A stretch of DNA of 64,000 nucleotides, taken from positions 744,001-808,000 of the forward strand of contig NZ_JAFEUS010000002.1 of assembly GCF_027853335.1 (NCBI RefSeq), written 5' to 3'. This document shows positions 33,201 through 40,892 of the stretch, piece after piece. The first letter of the stretch is position 1. The number at the start of each line of letters is the position of its first letter. The position numbers were made by a program, and so were the translations under genes. Under the pieces are notes generated by a model, which worked only from the letters and a program-made list of their open reading frames with translations, ran no database searches and was not told where the DNA came from. Source of the DNA: Leucobacter sp. UCMA 4100. Its GTDB lineage: Bacteria > Actinomycetota > Actinomycetes > Actinomycetales > Microbacteriaceae.

Positions 33201-35743
33201 ATGTACTCTATTGCCGAAATGTCAGTGGTGAGAACGTGTTCCAAGAACTCTTTCACATCCCGGCGGGGGACCCAGGAAGCCCCAAGTTTCGTGTCGATTT
33301 CGGCGGGCCCAAGCTCGACCGGAATAACTTTTTGAAGTGCTGCAACGTGCACATTGAATCGGTCATCCTCTTCAGCAAGATCCATTGCTTCGTATCGTTT
33401 CTGCCGGACATTGCCGGATAGATACTCTTCACGTGAGATATATGTTGACCGATCCTTGGGAGATAGAAACACGCGATCTCCAAGCGCCTCGGGAACAGCA
33501 TCTTCGTCCAGGTCGAGCAGTTCAGCCACAAGAGCCACATCAATCACGCCTAGCCTGTCGAGGCTTACCTGAATCGCGTCTTCAGGAGTTTCAACGTGTG
33601 AAATAAGTGTTTGCGCGCCGACAACGCGTTCAAAGAAGATCGTCGCTTTCCGAGCTTCGTGCGTGTCCTCGTTGTATCGCTCGAGAGCCACCACCGTCGC
33701 ATAGTGCGGGTCGACGCGAAAAGCGCGCAGCGCTGCTGGATACTTTCGTGTAATGAGAGCATCTTTTCCGGGACGTTCTCTGACTGTTTCGCTGAATCTA
33801 CCAAGAGGCCCGAACTGAGCGAGATAGCTGTCGTAGTTTCGGTTAAGTTCTGCCCGCAAAGAAGCGATCTGAGGGGTGTCTTCCGCCGTTGCTGCTTCAG
33901 CATTCAATAATGCCACCGAAGCATCGCGCATCTGCAACAGCGCGCGCATTTCGGCCTCGGCGTTCTTAGGTATTTGGAGTGCATCTGGCCCTTCGATACC
34001 GACTTGCATGAGGTGCCCCGATTCGTCTTCGTAGATTCGGCCCACCAGTTTCTCTGGGTCCTGCACTGCTGCTGCGACCGGCCGATCCGTTACCGTACGG
34101 TTCGTCGCGTTCCAGCCTTTTCCAGCTTCGAGAGCTTCTGCACTGATCTGCTTGAGCGCTGTGCCGAGTTGAACCGCGACTGACTCTGGAGCGGTGTTGG
34201 GCGTTCTGACGGTTATTTCTGGCCCAAATTGCCCAGACCTGATGCGCAGGTCACCGAGGACGTGCTCGGGACGATTGATGAAGTAGGGATTCACGAACGC
34301 TTCACCGTCTGCGGTTGTAAACGGCACTGTTTTAACCCACGTAGGTTCGGTGTGGGGAGGTTCTCCCTCGTGCCGTTTGAATACGAGCACATCGATGACC
34401 GCTTCGGTTCCTGCTACTGCACCGTGTGCACCTTGCGGCATTCTCACTGCACCCAACAGTTCGCCGTATTGTGCAATATGGCGCCGGGCTGAACTGGTTT
34501 TGCTGTCCATCGTCCACCGTGAACTCATCACGGCGACGATTCCACCAGGCTTAGTCAGCCGTAACGACTTGACGATGAATGCGTTGTGCAAAGAAAGATT
34601 AGCTGCGTTGTAAGCCGGATCAAACGGCTTTACCGGGGAGAAAGGAACGTTACCGATCGCTGCATCAAAACCGTCTCCTTCGAGCCGTGTTTCCGCGAAC
34701 GACTCATTCTTGACGATTGCGTCGGGGTGGAGCAGCGTAGCAATTTGCGCGGTGGTCGGGTCGAGCTCGATCCCAACCAGGTTGTCTCCGTCACGTGCTT
34801 TTCCAAGGAAGTTACCTGTACCGCAACCTGGTTCCAAAATGGTACTTCCGGCTGGAACGCCAAGTTGATCGAACATTGACCACATCGCGTCTACGTAGAG
34901 TGGGTCTGTGTAGTGGGCGTTGAGCACAGTGCGTCTTGCAGCGCCCCATTCTGCACCGGTCCAGAGCTTCTCAAGAGTCGCACGCTCTGTCTCGAATTTC
35001 TTTGACCTAGGGTCAAAGAGTTCGGGGATGGCTCCCCACCCAGGGAAACGGCGGAGAGCTAGTCGCTCTTCTTCGTTCGGTTCCCTCCGCTCGAGTAGAA
35101 GCTGCTGGAGAGTAGCGACCGCTTCGACTCCGCTTCCCACACGGGATTCATTCCCGGTTCTTGCTCGAGGAACAAACTGAGCTTCGCGAGCATCAAAGCT
35201 TGTACCATCGTTGGCTGCGGTGCCTGAATGTTGCTGTCCTCGAGTGTCATCTCCGCCCACCGGATCAGCACTGACTCCAGCTCGGGTGATGCGTAGAGTT
35301 GCTCGTCCGCTTTCGGCCCCATCGTTGTGAATGCTGTCGCTTCCAGGAGCGAGCTTACGGCTTCCCCGTTCTCCAGGCAGTTCTTCGCGTGTTCTTCCGC
35401 CAGCTCCTTGTACGCTTCCATCTGCTCCAGAGAGTGCAGTTTCAGTTGGTGCCGATGCAAGAGTTTCAAGAGAGCGACTGCTTCGGGTTTCTCCGTCAAG
35501 TCCTCTGTGCTGATCGTCAGATCTTCCAACCAGTCCGGCACCGTTTCCTCGCGTGCCGCTATCTCTCTTGCGAGCATCAGATCGTTGTTGATTTGTCCCA
35601 CTCGCTCCAGATAGTTCTTGGTCTCCGGCCAATGCCGGCGGTCTCGTAGCGGCTGCATCATTGGTCTCGTCTCCTACTTCTTCAAACAAACCGAACAGGT
35701 CAAAAGCGAGTTGGGTGCTCGCAACTTTGGGTTTTCTTGCCAT
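30227..35743 (-). CDS. Giant N6-adenine methyltransferase / SNF2-type helicase fusion (DarB-like)
   Basis: 1838 residues from ATG 35743 (MARKPKVASTQLAFDLFGLF), GGAGG about 10 nt upstream. Residues 30-230 are disordered Gly/Arg/Ser/Glu-rich. Methyltransferase: SAM motif ILEPGCGTGNFLG (about 303) and catalytic NVPF (about 364). Helicase: GLFHEVGAGKTAEMV (about 990), DEAH box YLCIDEAHYFKN (about 1154), and GRIIRQGNQ (about 1509). The same fusion occurs in phage P1 DarB, which protects incoming DNA from type I restriction, and in many plasmids and ICEs. The likely role is anti-restriction or DNA processing during transfer. The disordered part overlaps a second gene at 35059-35661. Confidence 0.88.
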   Translation of the reverse strand: MARKPKVASTQLAFDLFGLFEEVGDETNDAAATRPPALAGDQELSGASGTNQQRSDARKRDSGTRGNGAGLVGRSDDQHRGLDGETRSSRSLETLASAPTETALSGADGSVQGAGGRTREELPGERGSRKLAPGSDSIHNDGAESGRATLRITRAGVSADPVGGDDTRGQQHSGTAANDGTSFDAREAQFVPRARTGNESRVGSGVEAVATLQQLLLERREPNEEERLALRRFPGWGAIPELFDPRSKKFETERATLEKLWTGAEWGAARRTVLNAHYTDPLYVDAMWSMFDQLGVPAGSTILEPGCGTGNFLGKARDGDNLVGIELDPTTAQIATLLHPDAIVKNESFAETRLEGDGFDAAIGNVPFSPVKPFDPAYNAANLSLHNAFIVKSLRLTKPGGIVAVMSSRWTMDSKTSSARRHIAQYGELLGAVRMPQGAHGAVAGTEAVIDVLVFKRHEGEPPHTEPTWVKTVPFTTADGEAFVNPYFINRPEHVLGDLRIRSGQFGPEITVRTPNTAPESVAVQLGTALKQISAEALEAGKGWNATNRTVTDRPVAAAVQDPEKLVGRIYEDESGHLMQVGIEGPDALQIPKNAEAEMRALLQMRDASVALLNAEAATAEDTPQIASLRAELNRNYDSYLAQFGPLGRFSETVRERPGKDALITRKYPAALRAFRVDPHYATVVALERYNEDTHEARKATIFFERVVGAQTLISHVETPEDAIQVSLDRLGVIDVALVAELLDLDEDAVPEALGDRVFLSPKDRSTYISREEYLSGNVRQKRYEAMDLAEEDDRFNVHVAALQKVIPVELGPAEIDTKLGASWVPRRDVKEFLEHVLTTDISAIEYIDGKWNFRQRGRTGSVSEARWSVRSDITAMSAYVVVKKVLNGEKLQVTYTVDDRTFVDQEATEMLQEKAGELHETFQDWLWSDAARAEELQTRYNDLYNGIVLRSYDDITLSLPGKAATFTPHPHQYAAVARMLAEPSVGLFHEVGAGKTAEMVMGVMELRRLGFVQKPAIVVPNQMLEQFTREFKQIYPRAKVLAAGSQDVSSAGGRDARKLFIARAQTGDWDAVIMTHTAFEKVGLGKAQAEYAKQKLEELQAVHLEKLNSDLSKNSVKTIERQLATQEEKLSKMLDIDHDEGISWEETGIDYLCIDEAHYFKNLAVNSSIDDLNRAQGAQRAQDLDMKLWYHRDHLKQSRVATLATATPLPNSMIEMYVMMRYLRPDLLEDAQVFRADDWAKQFTEQTTAVEAKPEGNGFQIKTRTTKFRNLPELLQMWHTPGDVKTQADLNLAVPTLALNEEGERTPIMVAVEPTEAQQLGMETIVERAVLVRDRMVEPEEDNMLKITSDGRAVALDPRLRGGDGPTESETTKIEVVADTIFEEWERNRGNEYLDEWGEPSEALGGLQIVFSDLGTPKQGGAFDVYNELRRLLVDKGMKADRVRFVHDASNDQAKAELFQQCRDGRVDVLIGSTDKMGIGTNVQTRAVALHHIDAPWRPADVTQREGRIIRQGNQNSDVQIYRYSTEGSFDAYMWGTLARKAQFIEQVLSRRLDVREIDDSGTQALQFSEMQAVTLGDMRILEVANLKQEVQKLGRQHRSHNRMLTAATERQKAAEQQMAMYQRDLSHLEDLVPKLVSTNGDSFRGTLQENVYRHPVVMTSRKAFSERLSELVTQARMKRQHLSEHTARYPAPVELTVTVGGVEWATRLKHNVAKRDDPIVVFEDPGAPSALSFEVKLSVVTGDATGSNAARFETRAQSVPHLVEKYRDLVVARSNDAKELRQISEVPWPKQAEFNTKKTRLDALEAQLQEEATPKQAVPGTPTVHKPLPQTPRVGY
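35059..35661 (-). CDS. Overprinted gene nested in helicase gene, alternative frame
   Basis: 200 codons in another frame on the same strand. ATG 35661 has its own ribosome site (AGGAG, 9 nt upstream). The protein is balanced, acidic and helical (ETKNYLERVGQINNDLMLAR, LKLLHRHQLKLHSLEQMEAY, KELAEEHAKNCLENGEAVSS). Third positions are strongly GC-rich as in host genes. The big gene read through the same stretch has weak third-position GC and Gly/Arg/Ser low complexity. The nested frame ends exactly where the methyltransferase gene's conserved part begins. No family recognised. Alternatives are chance or a frameshift artefact. Confidence 0.6.
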   Translation of the reverse strand: MMQPLRDRRHWPETKNYLERVGQINNDLMLAREIAAREETVPDWLEDLTISTEDLTEKPEAVALLKLLHRHQLKLHSLEQMEAYKELAEEHAKNCLENGEAVSSLLEATAFTTMGPKADEQLYASPELESVLIRWAEMTLEDSNIQAPQPTMVQALMLAKLSLFLEQEPGMNPVWEAESKRSLLSSSFYSSGGNRTKKSD

Positions 35744-35762
35744 TATGGCCACTACCTCCGAC

Positions 35763-35781
35763 ATCACGTGGTCAACGTGAT
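35763..35781. promoter_or_regulatory. Palindrome upstream of helicase gene
   Basis: ATCACG-TGGTCAA-CGTGAT, 6-bp arms with a 7-bp centre, 20 bp upstream of ATG 35743; a candidate operator between the SSB-gene terminator and the helicase gene. Confidence 0.35.
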
Positions 35782-35812
35782 ATTCAGAACGTGGTCGGCG
35801 CGCACATAGAAA

Positions 35813-35843
35813 AAGGCGGGGCTCAGAAGCTGAGCCCCGCCTT
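35813..35843 (-). terminator. Terminator after SSB-like gene
   Basis: AAGGCGGGGCTCAG pairs with CTGAGCCCCGCCTT around a 3-nt loop, then TTTT on the minus strand, 15 nt after the stop codon at 35858. Confidence 0.9.
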
Positions 35844-35857
35844 CGAATGTTTTGTAG

Positions 35858-36658
35858 TTACTGCGCGTACGTTTGTGGCGCCGGTTGTGGCCTCAGAAGG
35901 GTCTTATTGTCGGGATTGTGGAGCTTTTCAGCCTCACGCCACGAAAGAGCCGGCCCGTCGCCTGCTGCTTCCCCCACGACGCTCGTTAGGTACAAATTTT
36001 CCGTCATTGGAAGCCGCGCCTGCATTACTGCGGTGTTTACAGAGATTTGGGCTTCTTCTGGCGTAGACGAAGAGGCAAAGGCTGTCATAATTGCGTTCTT
36101 TGTCGTCTCACTAACTCGTTGCGCGTCGACAAGTTCGCTGAGCCGGTGTTCGAGTTTGTCAGAGACGACCTGATAGTTCGTCATGTCTGTCTCCTCGGGT
36201 TTTTCTTGCACCGACTGTTGCGCTGCACTAGCTTGGTGGCTTTGCGCGACGATTCGTGCCGGGTCATGCGACTGGCTTTGCCGGGGCGCACGGTCGATTT
36301 CGGCTTTCACCTTCGTTCCGTCAAACCCGAAGGTCTCTACCCAAAACGGTGTGGAGTCAATCACTCGACCATCCGGCAGTTCTTTCTGGGTTGCCTTACC
36401 GAGGTTCCCGCCCACGATGATTGGGTCTCCGGGCTGAAACGTATCCTTGAAGCGATGTGCTGCGTTACCTCGAATCATCACGTCGTTGTGCCAAATCGTT
36501 TCCGGTTCCGCCCACACTGTCTTGCCGTCGACGTCGCGCGTCGGTGGTGCGTATTTCTTCTCTGCCACCGAGATAATCGCGAGCGCAGCACGCCCGCTTT
36601 CCTTATCCTGTGGAAAGAACTTGATCTCTTTACCGATGTTTCCTTGGATTGCTTGCAT
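35858..36658 (-). CDS. ssb: Single-stranded DNA-binding protein (OB-fold) with long C-terminal extension
   Basis: 266 residues from ATG 36658 behind AAGGAGG. The N-terminal ~110 residues follow the SSB/PriB OB-fold plan (MQAIQGNIGKEIKFF, ALAIISVAEKKYAP, HNDVMIRGNAAHRFKDTFQPGDPIIVGGNLGK). The rest is a Gln/Ser linker and a helical region (DKLEHRLSELVDAQRVSETT) unlike standard SSB tails; no terminal DDDIPF is present. It likely coats the transferred strand or replication intermediates. Part of the conjugation cluster reading from 49804 to 30227. Confidence 0.75.
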   Translation of the reverse strand: MQAIQGNIGKEIKFFPQDKESGRAALAIISVAEKKYAPPTRDVDGKTVWAEPETIWHNDVMIRGNAAHRFKDTFQPGDPIIVGGNLGKATQKELPDGRVIDSTPFWVETFGFDGTKVKAEIDRAPRQSQSHDPARIVAQSHQASAAQQSVQEKPEETDMTNYQVVSDKLEHRLSELVDAQRVSETTKNAIMTAFASSSTPEEAQISVNTAVMQARLPMTENLYLTSVVGEAAGDGPALSWREAEKLHNPDNKTLLRPQPAPQTYAQ

Positions 36659-36738
36659 GGTGTCCTCCTTGAGCCTGGTTTGGGGTCTCAAGATCAAGAT
36701 GTTGAGTGCTGCGCAGTCACTACTCTTTGTGCCATCAT

Positions 36739-37137
36739 TCATCTCTCTCGAATTAGAACGTCATTAGATTTGTTCTCCCACCGCAGTGCTTTCATACCTT
36801 GTCGCTGAGCCGTGGCACGGGGCATCCGCTGGTAGGTGGGAGATTCAACTATCGCGTGAAGCCGATAATGGCATTCTGCGCACATGCCCGCTAGATCAGT
36901 GTGTGTTTCTTGACCTAACCGGTCGTAGAACACATGGTGCAGGTGATCATCCAACGACCATTCCTTACCGCAACCGCCAAAACAGAAAATTGTTGCTTGC
37001 CCTGTGCGCTGCTTTTCTTCACGTTCCCACTCCGCTCTGCGGGCAAACCAAGCAGGAGATTCAATATATTTGGCATACTTTGCACGGCGGTTATTCCTCT
37101 TTCTCGACCGCTGAGTTCCCCTTTTCATTTCACGCAT
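36739..37137 (-). CDS. HNH-like zinc protein
   Basis: 132 residues from ATG 37137, overlapping the VirD4 stop by 8 bp. A basic N-terminus (REMKRGTQRSRKRNNRRAKY) is followed by CFGGCGKEWSLDDHLHHVFY then TDLAGMCAECHYRLH. This is the C-x2-C...HH...C-x2-C-H...H arrangement of HNH nucleases (catalytic His in LHHVFY). It may be a small endonuclease or a structural zinc protein; the catalytic Asn is not obvious. Also found next to transfer genes on other Gram-positive elements. Confidence 0.65.
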   Translation of the reverse strand: MREMKRGTQRSRKRNNRRAKYAKYIESPAWFARRAEWEREEKQRTGQATIFCFGGCGKEWSLDDHLHHVFYDRLGQETHTDLAGMCAECHYRLHAIVESPTYQRMPRATAQRQGMKALRWENKSNDVLIRER

Positions 37138-38914
37138 TGCTGTACTCCTTAATCTGTTCAGCGAATTGGGAAGTAGCCGCAATCTGTTGGCTGAGACGGG
37201 ATGCGTTCGCCTGACAGTCCTTGAAACGGCGGTGCTCGTTAAATGGCCGCATCTCTGGGATCACCGCTGGGAGGTTTTTGTAGAACAACAGGCAGTATCG
37301 GTTTTCCAGCTCGCGAATCTGCTTGCCGGTGAGGATCGCTTGTTTCTCTCTACTCACTGAAACAGAATTTTGGCCTTTGCCCCAGCTATGCGAATCCCGT
37401 TGGACCCACATATCTCCGATGAGCTGCTCCATGTCTCTGAGATCATCAGATTTCGACCCTCCTGGAAGGATGATCTTTGCGGCGGCCGCGTCCCACAAAG
37501 TTTCAGCATTTTCAGCACCCCACTGCGCAAGCTGCCCCTTCGACTGGAACACGACGACACCGACACGGCCACGGCCACCGCCTGCAGTGATCAGCTCGTA
37601 TAGTCCCTGATACTCAAAGTTGCCCGCTTCATCGAGCAGATACGTCACTGGAGGGTCAAGCCTCGTACCAGGCATCGCGTCTGCGATCCCCTTAGTAACG
37701 AAGTCCATTTCGGCCAGGAGCCCGTCGATAATGCGAACGTAACCACCGGTTGTCTGCTTATCGCCAACGAGGTACAGAGTCTCTTTCTCGAACACGAACC
37801 GCACCGGGTCAAACTGTTCATCATTTTTACCCGGTTTCATCCAGGCTCTGGCTGACCCAGACTCAAGAAAGGCAAGAACTGTGCTGAGCGTTCCCCAAGA
37901 AGTCACACGCTGCTCCGGAGGCTGCGTAATGATTTGCTCAAGGTGAGCAGCATGCTCGCTCAACCCTCGTTCGTGTTCACGGATCAGCTTCACCGCATTC
38001 ATTGCTTCTTGCGGGTTCGATACCCACTCCCACACATCGTCAACTGTTTTGTTGCCGAGCGCGGCCGCGTGGAAGAGATGGGCGGCGAGTTGCTGGCCGA
38101 GCGTATCCCAGTGGCCACCGTTGCTCGTTGACCCTGAGAACGAGTCTGAAGGTATCAGCGCTTTGATACGGCGAATCAGAGTTTCTTCATCTTCGCACCC
38201 TTCTATCGGGTTCCAGCGTAAAACATGGCCCAGGCTCTCTCCGCCTATGACGCCTGGCGCGAATACCCAAACACGGCGGCCGCCACGTTGACGTTCCTCA
38301 ATCGTCATGGTCGCGTTATCCATCTTCGATGACGTGGTGATGACTGCGCCTGGCGCATCGAGAAGCCAATTCAGAACAATGTGCCAGCCTTTCCCTGAAC
38401 GGGAGGGGCCAATGACGATGATCGGGTCTTCAATTTTCAGCCAGATCTCAACGCCTTGGAATTCACCAAGCCGGTAGCCAACGTGACTCGCTTTCATCAA
38501 AGCCGGGTCTAATGAAGGCCGAAAACGAGCACCTGCTTCCAGTAATTTTTTCTCTCCGAGCTGCTTTCTAGCCTGGCTGGGTTTCGCAAGCCCTTCTGTC
38601 AGTTGTGGGTTCTTCTTCCTTTTGAAATGCAGAACCATTAAGAAAATAACTCCTCCAACAAAACCCACAATCAACCCCAGAACGGCTGCCCAATGAGCCG
38701 CATCAGATCGTCCTCCCGTTACTTGTGTCGGAGTAGACGTGCCCCATAGCTTCACCAAAGCAATCAATGCGGGTTTGTCTTCTGCGCGGAAGAGGCTGGG
38801 GTTTGTGACAGCGATCGCGAAGAGCTGTGGCACCATTACCAAACCAATTACTGCGGCGATCACTCCCGCAAAAGCAAGGCCTGCTGGGAGCGTTGACCAA
38901 GTGTATTTCGGCTT
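37130..38914 (-). CDS. virD4: Type IV coupling protein (VirD4/TraG family)
   Basis: 594 residues from ATG 38914. Two N-terminal membrane helices (LPAGLAFAGVIAAVIGLVMV and WAAVLGLIVGFVGGVIFLMV), then the hexameric ATPase: Walker A VIGPSRSGKGWH (about 169) and Walker B PVTYLLDEAGNF (about 424). It carries the relaxase-DNA complex to the secretion channel. An upstream in-frame start at 38962 is open but lacks a better ribosome site; 38914 overlaps the preceding gene by ATGA. Confidence 0.93.
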   Translation of the reverse strand, partial: KPKYTWSTLPAGLAFAGVIAAVIGLVMVPQLFAIAVTNPSLFRAEDKPALIALVKLWGTSTPTQVTGGRSDAAHWAAVLGLIVGFVGGVIFLMVLHFKRKKNPQLTEGLAKPSQARKQLGEKKLLEAGARFRPSLDPALMKASHVGYRLGEFQGVEIWLKIEDPIIVIGPSRSGKGWHIVLNWLLDAPGAVITTSSKMDNATMTIEERQRGGRRVWVFAPGVIGGESLGHVLRWNPIEGCEDEETLIRRIKALIPSDSFSGSTSNGGHWDTLGQQLAAHLFHAAALGNKTVDDVWEWVSNPQEAMNAVKLIREHERGLSEHAAHLEQIITQPPEQRVTSWGTLSTVLAFLESGSARAWMKPGKNDEQFDPVRFVFEKETLYLVGDKQTTGGYVRIIDGLLAEMDFVTKGIADAMPGTRLDPPVTYLLDEAGNFEYQGLYELITAGGGRGRVGVVVFQSKGQLAQWGAENAETLWDAAAAKIILPGGSKSDDLRDMEQLIGDMWVQRDSHSWGKGQNSVSVSREKQAILTGKQIRELENRYCLLFYKNLPAVIPEMRPFNEHRRFKDCQANASRLSQQIAATSQFAEQIKEYSNA

Positions 38915-39408
38915 CATGAGATACCTCGGTAGGTAAAGATTTTCAATTCGTGTCCAACACAATCGCTCATCAATGCGGCTGACTTCGCGACCACAGATAA
39001 TGCATACTTCACCGGTAGCGCGGCTCTCCCTCGATGTTTCACCGCATATTCACTGAAAATATCGGCGATGCCGGCGTTGAAAGATAGGTAAGCTCTTATC
39101 TCTTCGAGCTGGTTGCTGTTCTCAAGGTAGTTTCCGAATGTACGGAGCCCCCTCACTGCTGCCGCGGGCACCGTGATGGGCATTCCGTCAGCCATGTTTG
39201 CCACCCTGTGGTGTCGTTCAAGCTGTAGACGAACTTCATTCGCTGCGTCCAAATGCTGTCCTAGATCTGCCTCTAAAAGCCTGAGTCCTACCATGTGCAG
39301 CACACCGGTGTGCACTTCCCACACCTCGGCGAAAGTGGGGTCGTCAGGAGTCGGTGGGAGATCCATTCCGCGCGAAAAGGATGTATAGATTTCTTCGACG
39401 CCGTTCAT
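38914..39408 (-). CDS. Hypothetical protein between VirD4 and VirB4-like genes
   Basis: 164 residues, soluble and helical (LLEADLGQHLDAANEVRLQL, AVRGLRTFGNYLENSNQLEE). Overlaps both neighbours by 4 nt. No signal peptide or catalytic motif. Its fixed place in the transfer operon suggests a small cytosolic accessory of the coupling complex. Confidence 0.7.
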   Translation of the reverse strand: MNGVEEIYTSFSRGMDLPPTPDDPTFAEVWEVHTGVLHMVGLRLLEADLGQHLDAANEVRLQLERHHRVANMADGMPITVPAAAVRGLRTFGNYLENSNQLEEIRAYLSFNAGIADIFSEYAVKHRGRAALPVKYALSVVAKSAALMSDCVGHELKIFTYRGIS

Positions 39409-40892
39409 GCAGCATCTTCCTCCTGCTTTACCATCTGTCTATCGGTGTTGAACACTTCTCGCTCCCATGGAGTCGTTGTCGGGTTTCCGTCGACCACGTA
39501 GGAGCGGTTTCTCATTTTGATGAGGAATTGACCACGTTGCAGGCCGCCAATAGCGGCCGCTTCTGCGGTGGTGTATGTGCCGTCTTTCACCGCGTTATTA
39601 AGCGCCGACTGAGGCTGGTTAAAGCACACTCGGTTGGCGTAACCGCGCAGCAATGATTTCGCGAGCTCACGTTCTTTGGAGCCTTCCGCGCCCACCGCAT
39701 CAAAGTCACCGCCCTCATGCACAATAAGGACCATTGAGATGCCGTACTCACCAGAGAGTTTCAGCTGTTCTTGGTGAGCTTCGAGCGCGGCCACGCTTTT
39801 CATATCTCGCCAGCCTTCTTCTCGAATCACGAAATACCGGCGCCCTGAACTCTTGTTCGAGATCGTGTTTTGCACCCAAGCATTCGACACCGCCTGAGCT
39901 ACTGAAAGAGCGCCAGATCCACGTTGACTAATGGCAGACGTGTCGATCACCGTATACGGGCAATCAGGTCGCAATGTTACCGAGGAATGCACGTCGAACA
40001 TTTCACCGAGGTCGCCTTCAACAAGTCTTCGAAGTCCGTCCCACAAGTCGTCAGCGTCTCGCTTTTCGTAGTGGTTGCCGCCCTGGGCCTGAACAATGTT
40101 CTCTGGGCTAAGCTCTTGCCACACGTCACGTATAACGGGCCTGTCATCGGTCTTTCGCACAACTTCATCGACGGCCCAGTCCAGGAGCGAAGCTTCTCGA
40201 GCGGTTACTGCTCTCTCTCCTGGGTTCAGCAAAGTCGCAATCTGCTGAAGCACAGCGTTCCGTCCCGCTTTCACACGCGATTGATACGCGTCAACAGTTT
40301 CTCCATTTCGACGCTCTGGCTTCTCTAGCGGGTTAATGCGGATGTCGCTACCGTACGCACCCAGCTCAAACACGTCTCCGCCTAGCGCCTGGGCGACCAC
40401 GCCATGCTCACCTTTAGAATCTGAGGTATTGATCGCGTAATGACCAACCTCAACGAGGAGGGCGACAAGCCGTTTGATCCAGAAGCTTTTCCCTTGCCGC
40501 AATGACCCTTCAATCAGCAAGTTCGGAGAACTAACAAGCCCGGAGGAATAGAGAGTCCAAGGATCAAACGTGAAAGCACCGCCCCCAGACATCATCTCGA
40601 TGCCAATAATTGGGCCAGCAGGGTCGTGAATATCTGCGGCAGCAAATGGATTTGCGGCCGCGATCTGGAAACCAGTAGCTCGATGAAATGGTCGCCTGAG
40701 TGGAAGCGTCCAAAAAGATGGAAGAGTGGGCAACTTTCTGTGCAGCGTTGGGAGCGGATCGACAATGCCAGTAGCAGCGGCATCGTCCTCTGCTTGGGGT
40801 CCAGAAAGGCTCTTCAGGTATTCTTCGAGTTCTTTGCGTTCCTTCTTCGACAATCCTGCTGGCGCGAAAGTAATCGCCTGTTTCGCCATGCT
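39405..40892 (-). CDS. virB4: VirB4/TraC-like secretion ATPase, C-terminal ATPase part
   Basis: 495 residues from ATG 40892 (MAKQAITFAPAGLSKKERKE). Walker A LLIEGSLRQGKSFWIKRL (about 129), followed by the VirB4-like pattern LLVEVGHYAINTSDSKGEHG and, near the end, NRVCFNQPQSALNNAVKDGT. It lacks the usual N-terminal half, which is supplied by the separate SCO6880-like protein at 40892. It powers channel assembly and substrate translocation. Confidence 0.85.
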   Translation of the reverse strand, partial: SMAKQAITFAPAGLSKKERKELEEYLKSLSGPQAEDDAAATGIVDPLPTLHRKLPTLPSFWTLPLRRPFHRATGFQIAAANPFAAADIHDPAGPIIGIEMMSGGGAFTFDPWTLYSSGLVSSPNLLIEGSLRQGKSFWIKRLVALLVEVGHYAINTSDSKGEHGVVAQALGGDVFELGAYGSDIRINPLEKPERRNGETVDAYQSRVKAGRNAVLQQIATLLNPGERAVTAREASLLDWAVDEVVRKTDDRPVIRDVWQELSPENIVQAQGGNHYEKRDADDLWDGLRRLVEGDLGEMFDVHSSVTLRPDCPYTVIDTSAISQRGSGALSVAQAVSNAWVQNTISNKSSGRRYFVIREEGWRDMKSVAALEAHQEQLKLSGEYGISMVLIVHEGGDFDAVGAEGSKERELAKSLLRGYANRVCFNQPQSALNNAVKDGTYTTAEAAAIGGLQRGQFLIKMRNRSYVVDGNPTTTPWEREVFNTDRQMVKQEEDAA

